A stretch of DNA of 64,000 bases from Volvox africanus (taxonomy: Eukaryota > Chlorophyta > Chlorophyceae > Chlamydomonadales > Volvocaceae). The first letter of the stretch is position 1, and each line of letters opens with the position of its first letter. The notes beneath the pieces are model-generated. The model saw only the letters and a list, made by a program, of their open reading frames with translations. It did no database searches and was not told where the DNA came from. The position numbers and the translations under genes were made by a program. The stretch is from NCBI GenBank assembly GCA_030268105.1, contig BSDZ01000010.1:1154001-1218000 (forward strand). The letters run 5' to 3'. Positions 38,001 through 49,021 of the stretch are shown piece after piece.

Positions 38001-40796
38001 ACAGGCTGTTGCTGCTACTGGCCACGCCAGCGTCGGCGGCGTCGGCGGCGTCGGCGTGACTGCGATCTTTACGGCTGAGCGGCTTGCGGATGGGCTCGAA
38101 GACGCGTTACCTGGTTGTGCCGGTGCTCGCGGCGCGGTGCAGCGGGATATCGCCTTACTGGAGGTGAGGGGCGGAACCACCCCTTCCCCCCCCTCCCTCC
38201 CATCCCTCCCATCCCATCCCTCCCACCCCTCTTACCCCCCCCCATACACACATACACATACACTTCGAAAGGAAAGCGCCCCGCCGTCATCCTCACGGTA
38301 TTGCTTCGTTCATGCTTTCCATTCTCTTATGCATGCATCACTCATCCTCAACAATGCACACACACCTACCCAAATGCAGGACCTTCAAAGCGCACTGGCA
38401 GCGCTGCGTGCTGCAGAGGCCCGAGGTGCGCCCCCCCACGAGCTGTCTGCAGCGCGTGGGGCGCTGTTGGCACACATGTCGGTACTTGACGTACAATTGG
38501 ACGACGGTTACCGTCGCCTTGACGGCCTGGCGGAGTACATCGAGATCGTACGAAAGGTCAAGGTGGGAGAGGTACGAAGACGTACGACCGGGCTTGGTGA
38601 CTCTGGTCATTAGCTCACCACATCCCGGGTGTGGTTGTTGTGGCGGCAACAAGTCGTACAATTTGTAATGCCACTGGCCTAGCCTTGTTCGGACAGTTAA
38701 TGTGTGAGGCACCGCATAAGGCCCTGGGGACACCGTATCACCGTAATAAGAACGGGGATCGAGTGTCCAGGAAGCTCGGGTCTGCTTTCATGATGGTGGG
38801 TACAATCTGCAATGATGATACGCGAGTGCCTGTTTTGCTTGCGTGGAAGGTATTGCTGTGGTAATACCGTGCCCCTGCCCCTGCCCCTGCCCCTGCCCCT
38901 GGCCCTGGCCCTGGCCCTGCCCCTTCCCCTTCCCCTTCCCCTGCCCCCGCCCCTTCCCCTGCCCCTGCCCCTGCCCCTGCCCCTGCCCCTGCCCCTGCCC
39001 CTGCCCCTGCCCCTGCCCCTGCCCCTGCCCCTGCCCCTGCCCCTGCCCCTGCCCCTGCCCCTTCCCCTTCCCCTTCCCCTTCCCCTTCCCCTTCCCCTTC
39101 CCCTTCCCCTTCCCCTTCCCCTTCCCCTTCCCCTTCCCCTTCCCCTTCCCCTTCCCCTTCCCCTTCCCCTTCCCCTTCCCCTTCCCCTTCCCCTTCCCCT
39201 TCCCCTTCCCCTTCCCCTTCCCCTTCCCCTTCCCCTTCCCCTTCCCCTTCCCCTTCCCCTTCCCCTTCCCCTGCCCCTTCCCCTTCCCCTTCCCCTTCCC
39301 CTTCCCCTTCCCCTGCCCCTGCCCCTGCCCCTGCCCCTGCCCCTGCCCCTGCCCCTGCCCCTGCCCCTGCCCCTGCCCCTGCCCCTGCCCCTGCCCCTGC
39401 CCCTGCCCCTGCCCCTGCCCCTGCCCCTGCCCCTGCCCCTGCCCCTGCCCCTGCCCCTGCCCCTGCCCCTGCCCCTGCCCCTGCCCCTGCCCCTGCCCCT
39501 GCCCCCGTCAGCTGCTGCCATCCGCGCTGGACGAAGGGCCGTTCGGACGGGCCGGAGCCGGAGGCGCTAAGGTCGGCGTACGACGCAGTGAAGGCGCGGA
39601 GGCTGCTGTGCCGTACGACATCGACGACGGGGGCGGCGGGGGCGGCTGGGATACAGACGTCCACAGTCCGCCGACGCCGCGTCCGCTGGAGGGCTTGGCC
39701 GGGGGCGTTGGCGGGTTAAGGAGGGGTGACGTCAGTGGGCGGTTGGACCCACGGGTCAGTGATGCGGTGGGGCATTTCGGCACGCCAGTGCCGTCGGCGG
39801 AGCGTGAGCTACCGGCTGCTACCGGTGCTGGCAACTGCGGTGGTGGCAATGCTGGAGGTGGCGGCGGCGGCGGCAGCGGCGGTGGCGGTGGCGGCGGTGG
39901 GTACTCACTACATGGGCAACTGGGGTTGCTGCTTTCCAGGTTCTGTTTGACTGATTCCGGATGCGTCGTAACGGCTTCCCGGGATGATGCGAATGAGGTG
40001 CAGAGGCCCTTCCCCGCCACATTCACAACGCCCACCGCGCTGAGTCTGATCTGCGTCGTGTCTCTCGGTGACCCGAGTTGCTTTCCAGGTCCTGGCCGTG
40101 GCGGCGGCGGCGGCGGCGGCGGCGGCACAGATGACGGCGGCGATGCCGAAGGACATGGGTCAGTGAAGCGGCCCCATGCAATCTCCTGGCCGGTGTTTAT
40201 TGGTGCGACAGCAATCTTGGCGTTCTTCACAGCCCTCACCATCGCCACCCACTTATCCAGCTTTATCTCCCTGGTCACGTCGGTGGTGGTGGGGTTCGGC
40301 ATCAGCAGCGCCAACCGCCGGATTGCGTCAGCAATGGCCCGCGAGAAGACCTCTGGTGCGGAGCGAGCTGAAGGAGGAGACGAGGGGGACGAGGGGGACG
40401 AGGAGGGAGGAGAGGCGAGGGACGGCTGCGGCGCCGCAAAGGAGAAGGATGAGGCGGCGGCGCTACGAGAGCACGCGGTGGCGGAGCGCACAGCGGAGAG
40501 GGCGGCGGTGGCGACGGCGACGGCAACGGTGGCGGCGGCGGTGGCGCAGTTTGGGGGTCCCGCAGCGCAGCTGAGTGCTCTGCAGGCGGCGAGGCGGGCG
40601 GCGGAGATCGCCACCGAGGAGTGAGTAGAGGGGTAGAGCCAAAGACTTAAGGTGGTCTGGGGGTGCTGCCTCAGCGGTAACTCGAACTCTGTGGAACTCT
40701 GGAAGTAACCAAATACGAAGGCCATGAAGGGAAGATGTGTGGGGCGCCGGAGAACCGCAAGTTGTCTGTCTGTCTGTGTGTCTGTGTGTCTGTCTC

Positions 40797-40829
<33 letters not shown>

Positions 40830-43016
40830 TTGTCCGGGAGGCGGGGCGCGGAAGTGCTTAAGTGCGGCGACGAGGGTGGTGCTCGCACATGCACAGCGGC
40901 ACCGAGTGGCTGTGCGGTACGCCAGAGAGAGAGAGAAGGCGAGGGTCCCTAGTCCCGGTCTCTTTTCCGCTCCTCCTCGTCGCGTAAGACGCAAGACGAC
41001 GACGCGCTTAGACCCGAGGAGGGTGTAGCGCTTCCCGACACAGCTCTCACCCGCGCAGAGCGCCTTCTGCCCTTGTCCCCGCTCCCGCCCCCGCCTCTGC
41101 CCGCGCTCCCGCCGCCGCATTGTGTCCTGCCGCGGCCGCCGCTCCTGCCCGCTCTGCGCCGTCCGGCGGGATGCTCCTCCCTGGCCCCTTCCCCGCAGGC
41201 AGGGGGATCAGCGGCGGCAGCGGCGGCGCCAGCGGAAGCTGTCCGGCAGTCGAAGGCCAGCCAGCGGAGTACCGCCACCGGAAGACGTGGCCACCCCCGC
41301 TGCCGCTGCCGCCGCCAGTGGTGATGGTGGCGATGACGGCGAGACCGCCGCTGTCATGGTCCACGATGGTGGCGGCAACAGCGGCGACGGCGGCGCTCGT
41401 GGCGTTGAGGGCCTGGTCCGAAAGGGTGAGCCGCGCCTTTTGCTTTGGATGCTCCAGGGAGGGAGTCTGCGAGGGAAGGGTCCCTCGTCCTTGTGATCGC
41501 CAGCGGTGTCGGTGGCGGTACATGGACGGTGGCGCTGGCAGTGGCGGCGCTGGCAGGCGAACATCCTTGTCGTGGTTGATGGCTGCAGCTCACTCGGGGT
41601 GATTGTCAGTGACATTTTATGTCGGAGTTTAAGAGATTGTAGTGGGGGTGAGGTAGTGATGCAGAACTGGAAGAGGGAGGCCTCCATGCACGGCCGTGCC
41701 ACTATAGTGGCGGTGGCGGTGGCGGTAGCTCCGTCGTCCTTTCCTTTCATTGAGAGCCATAGCTATAATTGACATCGTTGAACTCGATGGGTCTTCTCCG
41801 TTTCTAATATTCAGATGCCATCATGCAACTCTTTCCTCGTCACTCCGTCGTACACCTCGGGAATATCGTACCGCACCCCAGCGCCTGTGTCGTAGAGGAA
41901 TAGTAATATATATTCTCGACCTCTATTTGCTGCGTATGGCCCCCTGTCTGCTCCCTAGGGGATCCTGCCTTGTCCGGCGATAGCCATCACCACCACAACG
42001 GCCATCAGCCCAATAATGTGTGCATGCATACGGACGAGCAGCAAGTGACTCTGCCGCTGCCCATTTTGGGGGCGGCGGATGCAAGGGAGGATTACGATGG
42101 TGGCCGCGGCGGCGTTGGCAGTGGCGGCGATGCCATCCAGCCTGCTCACATAGCCGCTGCAGGTGGCATTAAAGTGCTGCACGCGGAGAAAGCCGACAGC
42201 AGAGGGCGCGGCGGTGGCTTCTTTCGCGGCTTGTTGTCCGTTACCCCATTCGGCCGCAGGCGGGGGGACTCTGTAGGCGTTGGAGCTGACGGCGCCGGCG
42301 CCGCTGCGGCGGAGCTGTCAGCACCATGCGCCGGTGGGACAGAGAGATGCACCGATACGGGCGGCGGGAAAGGGGGACATGAGGGGGTAGCGGGTGCGCT
42401 CGACGTGCTGCTGCATGCCGGGGTTAGCTGGAATCCCGAGATGGTGGCGACGGCGGGGGCGGATGCGCGGGCGGGGGCGCCGTCACGGCTTGCCCGACGC
42501 GGCAAGGAGCTGTTGCGGCACGTGACGGGTAGCCTTGGCAGCGCTGCCACCGGAGCAGCACGAAGGGTATGGACGTGGCGTCGCCGCCGGGCAGCCACAA
42601 GCGCCGACGCCGGGCAGCAAGTCAACGGCGCTGGAGAGCGATCTGTCGGCGTCAGTGTCTTAAACGGAAGCTACGAGGCCAGGGGTGGTACGGCACCTGA
42701 CGGGTACGTCAGCATTACCAGCGGCAGCAGCCGCTACAACGCAGGTCGCTATCATTTGACGTCAGACGTGAAGGTCGCAGCGGCGGTGGCGCTGACGGTT
42801 TGGTCGGTGATGCTGCCGTGGATGCGCCGGCGACTTCAGCGTGGCGCAGCCAAGCCGCCGCCACTGGGTGCCGTTGAGGGGGCTGGGAAGGGCCAGCAGG
42901 GAAGCGCCGCGGCGACGGCAGGCGCGTCGTCGTTGGTGCAACCGCCGCCGGCGGTGGCCGCCGCGGTGACGGCACTACCGCCGGCACAACCGTCCGAGTA
43001 CCCGAGGGTGTGTTGA
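35018..43016 (+). CDS. Large low-complexity protein with membrane segments, function unknown
   Basis: Exons 35018-35195, 35757-35932, 36086-36161, 36425-37195, 37421-38163, 38380-38562, 39512-40620, 41199-41425 and 41959-43016 join with matching phase (4,521 nt, 1,506 aa). A further 192-nt in-frame intron at 39897-40088 is possible. The more ordered pieces are [50 protein letters not shown], a helical exon with [19 protein letters not shown], and [18 protein letters not shown] followed by [13 protein letters not shown] (two hydrophobic segments near 40185-40305). A final helix [17 protein letters not shown] lies near 42770-42825, close to the C-terminus. The rest is Ala/Gly/Pro-rich. It is probably a membrane protein with long soluble low-complexity regions; no known family was recognised. 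The start is uncertain: ATG 35018 lies inside an exon that could begin at 34997 and be fed from an upstream ATG at 34864 or from the preceding gene. Confidence 0.62.
38873..39510. repeat. CCCCTG/CCCCTT hexanucleotide array, ~630 bp, in an intron
   Basis: Almost pure hexamers on the plus strand: mixed CCCCTG/CCCTGG/CCCCTT to about 38955, about 17 CCCCTG to 39060, about 35 CCCCTT to 39270, one CCCCTG, seven CCCCTT, then about 32 CCCCTG up to 39503. The complement carries regularly spaced GGGG tracts. The array ends at the acceptor cccccgtcag before exon 39512, so it doubles as that intron's polypyrimidine tract. Confidence 0.95.
40762..40832 (+). repeat. CTGT microsatellite in an intron
   Basis: Imperfect (CTGT)n with CTGTGTGT interruptions, inside the intron between exons 39512-40620 and 41199-41425. 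Confidence 0.85.
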
Positions 43017-46000
43017 GCGCTGTACGGCACACTCGTTGTACACGGACGCACGAATCTACGTACGTCTGTGCTGGAGGGGCATTCTTTTCTTATGATTCGT
43101 AGTGTGACGCTGTCGCCCCCTCGCCGGGGGCGCCTTTTCAGCCGGTGCCTGAAGCACGTAACGACGTATTAGCGATCAGGTCTCTAACAGGTGCAGTTGT
43201 TGGTTGCTGTAAAATGCTCCTGTCAATCGGTTGGGAGAGTCAAGAGTTGGGCCGCAGGCCACCCCCTGCCAAACTTTGAGGTCATAAGGGTAGGTATGGA
43301 TGGAAAATTGAAAAGGATGAATAGATTGGTGTCGCTGACGCGAAGCAGCTTCTCGCGTACCTGACGACCCGCCAGGCTGAAAAGCGAGGGTTGGCCAACA
43401 GATCTGCAGACTGGGTTAGGGGGCTGGGTGTATGTACGTGCCGGCGCGTTTGGTGTACGGCAATAAGCGCACTAATTGGCGTCATGCACGACTGTTGGTA
43501 TGTTTTGCTTCACCCGAGTTCAACCGTGTGTACGCGTGCGTTCACCTGCCTCACTAGGGGCAATATGACTCCCATCATACACTGAACTGGGTGACGGAAT
43601 GCTAGACCCTGAACACGGGGAATTAACAGGCACCCCTAGCCAAAATGCCCAATATTTACATGAAGTGGACCTAGAAAATCTGAAGAGCATAATGGCAATA
43701 TTGTGCGACGTTAGTGATAAGCCCCTGCACCCCTTCCTCTCATGACAAAGGAAGTCCAAGATTGGTACAGCCTGCATCTATAGCCAAACTTTACTTATCT
43801 CTAGTAAATTGCACACCATTTAATATGCTGCAATACCCGGGAATAGCTACGAAATGCAGAACTGTCTTCCAAGTATCTAAATGCAATCTTGACTAGGAAA
43901 TCAAAAAGAAGGGACCCCTATGACGCAGCCAGCGGAGCGACTCATAGCAGTGTTCACCTCTTCGCGGTGCTGGGGCCACTTCATTAACGTACGGCAATGG
44001 CTTGATGACCGCCTGATGATGGCCCCAAACCCGCATCCGTGGAACAGTGTTACATTCTGCATCTTGGGGCGGCAATTAACTTGCAAGGGTGATCTCTCGC
44101 TGTGCAGTGACATGTCCTGACGGAATCCGTGGCCTGGGTTGACAGCACCTGCATGGGCAGGCATATGTCCCCCATGGCAGTGCTTCATCAGGGGCCCTAT
44201 CCTGTATGGTGATCAGAATCACCATTATATTGTGGTTGAGGCACTCATACACCGGTGTGGGCCATGTCGCACGCACTCCAGCCGGAGAAAGCACTTACAG
44301 CCAGCATGAATTCCGTACCATTACCATTCCAGGCATTGAACTCATGACCTTGCTGTGGTGATAGAGTCGTCTGCCGTCTGCAGGCAAAAGCTGCAGCGCC
44401 TGACAAGCACAACTTGCCGTCCCCAGCAGGCAGGCGCCAGCCCTGGCATGGACCCCTGCAACGGGGGAGCATGAGCCAGGGATTGTAGGCGCTGCGGCTG
44501 CAGCCCAAGGTAGCGGTGGATCAGTCCCATTGCCAGTGATGGCTATGGCTACAGCGCCTGCTGCGCCTGGGGAGCACGGCCAAGGGTGCATTTCTGGTGG
44601 AAGTACAGCATGCAGGTTCACCTCTGGGTGGGATTGCGTGTCCTGAACTTAAATTGATTGGTGGTCAGCAGCACACATATGGCACTATACTGCTTCTGAA
44701 GAGGCAATTCCATAACCTACCTCCCCTTGAACCCGACGACTATATGCTAAAGCTGCCGTTGGGTTTCCCCAGTGCCGGTGACTCAAGCCAGCCTCACGCA
44801 TCCTTCACCAGGACCTTCACCCCCAATTCATGGCATCTGTTTGGACCAGTCTACCAACGTGATGCTAATTGCGTTGGTCACAGGGTGTTGCATGAAGCCT
44901 CACCAAGTTGGTCAGGGCCAGGCGGAGCAGGAATATCGGGATTACGTAGCACGCCTCCCGAGAATTATCCTCACAGGGGCGAGGTTGGACCCAGCCCCAG
45001 AACTCCTGTTGATTGTTAGCAATCCGGATAAAGGATTAAGGATATAACAATGTCTGAAGGTCAAGCAAGCGAGCGTTAACTGCTAACTTGAGAAGTCTTT
45101 GTCTTTCAATCTCAATTGAAAGCTACCCACTTGTTGCCACGAAGAACTTGGTAGCCGAACCTCCAAACACTTGCTTAGCTGCTCTTCGCTGTTTAGCTGG
45201 CTGCACTCCTTTGCATCTGACATTGCTGGTTAAAGATTCTGACAAATCAATGTAAGCACTTTACTAATATACGACAAATAGGGAATTAGACATTATATTC
45301 GGCAAAACCAGCAATCCCGGAAAATGATTTCCTTTCCGGAAACCAATTTTTCTGTCCCCGGGAAAATTTTTACGGGGCAAGCCTTGCTGACCATAGTGGG
45401 ACCCATGCCGGTACTAACAATGCAGCGCTTTGCCGCACAGGGCTCTCCCCTCTGGCATTACCTCAGGTGTGGCATAGGTGACTGGCAGGGGCACAAAGAG
45501 CAGGCTGCAGTAGAACTAAACCTGCCAAATTATATGACGAGGCATGGCAGAGTCCAGGCAGTGCTAGTCAAACTTGTTGACCAACATCAACAGGAACCAC
45601 CAGCGCCACCAGCCATGGAATGGGGGGAGGGCTTGCATGATGAGCCGAACTGTGACTGGACTGTTCTTACTCACCTCAATCATAAGATCCTAAGATACGA
45701 GAACGCTGCATCGTTCTCTGTCACTCCTAGTGCCGTACCGAAGGGCCCATGACGTTTTCGAAACCGCCCAAGCTCTCGATTTAACTGAATAGGCCCCTCG
45801 CTCGACTCTGTCTCTTTGTTGTTTTATATTTTCGTCATTTATTGTTTTGAATTCATAATTCAGGATTTAATAATAGTGTGATCTTGAGAATTGGTCGCGG
45901 TCCGGCATGACAGCGTCTACGGTCGCGGAGGGATTAAAGCCCCAAACTTTCAGAGCCGAGAAAGCTTTAAAAACTCTCTCCGACTACCCGAAATACATAT

Positions 46001-46034
46001 ATTATGGTTAAAACCTGGTGGTTGTTAACTCGAG
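43017..46034. other. 3 kb spacer; possible degenerate element, no firm gene
   Basis: This stretch holds the 3' UTR of the gene ending at 43016 and the promoter of the hydrolase. One ATG-initiated open frame at 45324-45752 (142 codons, containing GSPLWHYLRCGIGDW) and an open stretch at 44597-45019 are not low-complexity. They match nothing I recognise, so they could be an unknown gene or the remains of a mobile element. Confidence 0.4.
43208..43212 (+). terminator. Candidate TGTAA polyadenylation signal
   Basis: TGTAA lies 192 nt past the stop codon at 43016. TGTAA is the usual poly(A) signal of volvocine algae, so this is a plausible 3' end. A 5-mer also occurs by chance. Confidence 0.4.
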
Positions 46035-49021
46035 ATGCACTTGATAGTCCTCCAACATGGCGTTTGGGGAAACCCATCAAATGTGAAGTATCTTTCAAAG
46101 TTGCTTATAGAACGCTTTGGGAACAAAGGTTTTGTACTCAACTTTTCTGGTAACCTTAAGGTGAGCGGACAGCACTGGTAGTCCCCAGTTTGCAACACCC
46201 CTTCAAAAACACTCCCTGGGGTGCCCGTAACAGTTTGCGACCTATGATGGGATTGATATTTGCGGCGAGCGTCTTTTCCAAGGCGTCAAGAGCACCCACG
46301 ATAATTTGGTGCACCAGGGCACCCCGCCCACGCACATCAGCTTCATCGGTTACAGTATGGGCGGCCTCATCACTCGCTATGCCGCCGGCAGGTACCATAC
46401 GGCCCCCTGTCATGGCTACCTATCATGATGTCAGCGCTCTATGGCGTGGGGGAAGATAAGACAGTTATAAGACAGTTAGACTCAGGTCTAGGTTTCGGGT
46501 GCCAGCTGCAGGGTGCCAGCTCCCACTACGCAGACTGCCAAGCGTGATAGTTCTTTTGCTCTGCTGTTAATCTTGCACACAAGGTCCACTCCAAGTCCCA
46601 GGGATTTCTGTGCGGTTACGGAGGATGGGGGATGCGTATCCTTGTTGGGTTGGCAAACTTGGCGAAGCGGCCTCAACCTGCGAAGTCCAAAGCCTACGGG
46701 GATCTTTAGTCTTCTCCCCGGCCCCATCACACGCACATCTAATGTGTCCTACAGCACTCTCACACACATATGCACCATCCTCCGCTGTTTCACTGATGCA
46801 GCTCCACTTGACATCACTTACCTCGTTACGTCCGTTTTCCGGGGCGCAAGGGTGCACGGGCTGCTCCAATACCGCTCAATTCCATGTAGACCCACCATCA
46901 CGTTCGTCCCCGTTTTAACCTCCCATCCATCCATCTACCGATCATCTGCACAAGGAGGTCTGATCCCCCATGCACGCATGAGCTCCCGCCAGAGACTCAT
47001 GCCTCAGTGCTTGAGCGCCCTGCACGCGCACGGCCCACGCTTCCGTTACGCGCACTTACTTCCACGCGCATGCTGGAAGGCTGTGCCCAGCTTCATCCTC
47101 ATTATCACGTGCGACCCGTATTTGTTCATCATTTGTAATACGATTTTCGGATTCACACACACAGGCTGTTCTCGGAGGGCTATTTTGACCAGGTGACCCC
47201 CCTGAACTTTATTACTATCGCTACACCGCATCTGGGCTCTTGGCGCCAGCCCAAAGGTGCCACGACCCGACTGGTAAACGTCGTAACATCGGCGGCGCTG
47301 TCGCGCACGGGAGTGCAGCTCTGTCTGGGGGACCTCACCCCCTGGGGAGTCCCGCTACTGTGCGTTCTCAGCCACCCAGGGCTGAACTTCATGGCCGCAA
47401 TGCGCGGCTTTAAAAACATTGTAGCGATGGCAAATGTACGGTACGACAGGTGCGTATGCTGTGTGATGTACATATGCCATACGCTGAACTGAAGTGGCGC
47501 ATGCACGCGCTGCGCCGATGGACACACCGAATTATTCCATCCATGCCACTTTACTTGACCCATCACCTTCTCTCTTAGCCGTAAGCAGCACCATGATAGC
47601 AACCATGTTGATATTCGAGTGAAGGCGTGTTGAGAAAGCAGAGCATGGATCGATAAGGCAGCATGCATCGCGCCACCATCTAGTGCATCCGTGGAACCAG
47701 CACAACGAGCAGGTGCGCTTACATGGGAACACCACGGATGCTGGAAACCTGCCCCTGCCTCTTCTCTCTCTGTCTCTCTTGGGTATACTAAAGCAATCTT
47801 GTGTCAGGGTTCCTCCTTCCCATGACGTCAGCCGTCTCCAAAATCCCATCCCTTCCACGCGATGCACACCCTGGATGTGCGTGTCGCCGACATACTCTCC
47901 GTTCGTTGTTTCACTTTGCCTACAGGATGGTAACGTTCTGTTCCGCGGCCATGCAGCTGGAAGACCCGTATCCGCCGCACGGATTCGAGCGTGCCGTGGC
48001 GCTTGTGGATCCTGCGTACATGTCTATTGTATATCCACTAAGACACGAGGATGGCCCTGCCGACCCCAGCCTTGTTGGGCGGCCTCTGCATGGCAGATTC
48101 CTCCTCGTAGTGCTGGCACTGCTGGCGGTGATTTTGTTTCCGCTAGTGCTGCTGATGGCGGTACTGTTGCTGCTGCACGGCCGGCTCCATAGTCGGCGGC
48201 CAGAGACGACTGCAGGTGATGCAGTGCTCGAGAACTTGTATGCGAGCTGGAGCGGCAGCGGCAGTGCGGCCGCGGACAAGCAGCGGCCGTCACTTCAAGG
48301 ACGGGAGGTGGCGCAGGGGCGGCCCCCTGCATTCGACCTGGAAAGTGGGCTGCAACTCCGGGCCGTGGCCAGTGGCACTGCAGGTGGCTACGGTGGCAGC
48401 GGCGGCCTTGTTACTTCTAACTTTGTAGGCGCCAACGCGGGTGCCAGGGGTGGGCCCGAGGACCGTGTGCCTCTGCACACGGATCATTTACGGCAACAGC
48501 AGCTGTTTGGGGATTTGCCCCACGTGACTGACAAGCGTGGCCTTCAGGTAACTTGAGTATTGCCTCATAAACACCTAAGCAGGTTCTTGGAGTGCGGGAT
48601 TGTGTTTGGCACAGTCTACGCGCTCTCGCCCACATTAGCACTGCGTGTGTTTGTGCGTGTCACTGTAGCCTCGGACCTGTAGACCAGCATGTCCACATGA
48701 TTCGCCCGGTTAGCAAAGGACACGCGGTCAATGTGCGGACCTTCTCTCCTGTACCGCAATATAAAATGCCTGCACCGTGGCATCCGGGCCGGCGTGCTCC
48801 TGTGCATGCGACACCCTCAGGAGTGGCTGGTGGCTCAGCTCGCGACCCTTCCGGTGCGCAAGGTGCACGTGGACACGTGCAACGTGTTCCACGCCCACTC
48901 CGCCATCGTGGTTTGGAACCGGTTGTTCCTGCACTGCCGCGACGCAATGCAGTACCTGGTGGATCAGTGCATGGTCCAGCCCGAGGATGCGCGACGGACT
49001 ACCTCCAAGGAATCAGATTGA
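46035..49021 (+). CDS. DUF676-type alpha/beta-hydrolase (putative lipase/serine esterase)
   Basis: Exons 46035-46160, 46234-46391, 47165-47449, 47926-48547 and 48719-49021, 497 aa, with phases matching throughout. MHLIVLQHGVWGNPSNVKYL at the N-terminus is the first strand and oxyanion region of the ROG1/LPL1-like family. YDGIDICGERL and GYSMGGLITRYA follow, with nucleophile Ser83. NFITIATPHLGSW and VAMANVRYD (Asp189) are the next conserved blocks, and FHAHSAIVV near the end supplies the likely catalytic His457. Family members are lipid esterases or phospholipases at organelle membranes or lipid droplets; the substrate here is unknown. Exon 4 inserts about 200 residues between Asp and His, including a strongly hydrophobic stretch (about 248-274, LLVVLALLAVILFPLVLLMA), then a Gly/Ala-rich loop. 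An in-frame stop directly upstream supports the start. The acceptor of the last exon (aaag/GAC) is the weakest junction. Confidence 0.87.

Noticed and set aside
36280..38613. Single 777-codon open frame starting at ATG 36280
   Set aside because: It runs through three sequences with intron character (36162-36424, 37196-37420, 38164-38379). Good GT-AG sites with matching phase divide it into exons of the larger model.
38697..39664. Long open frames on both strands through the hexamer array (runs of Gly-Arg, Pro-Leu, Gly-Ala/Glu, Pro-Cys/Phe)
   Set aside because: Any 6-bp repeat without stops is open in several frames; the array lies in an intron by splice phase, so these are not genes.
39508..40725. 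405-codon open frame on the minus strand
   Set aside because: Antisense shadow of a GC-rich exon with a membrane segment on the plus strand; composition is Ser/Pro/Arg mirror of Gly/Ala codons.
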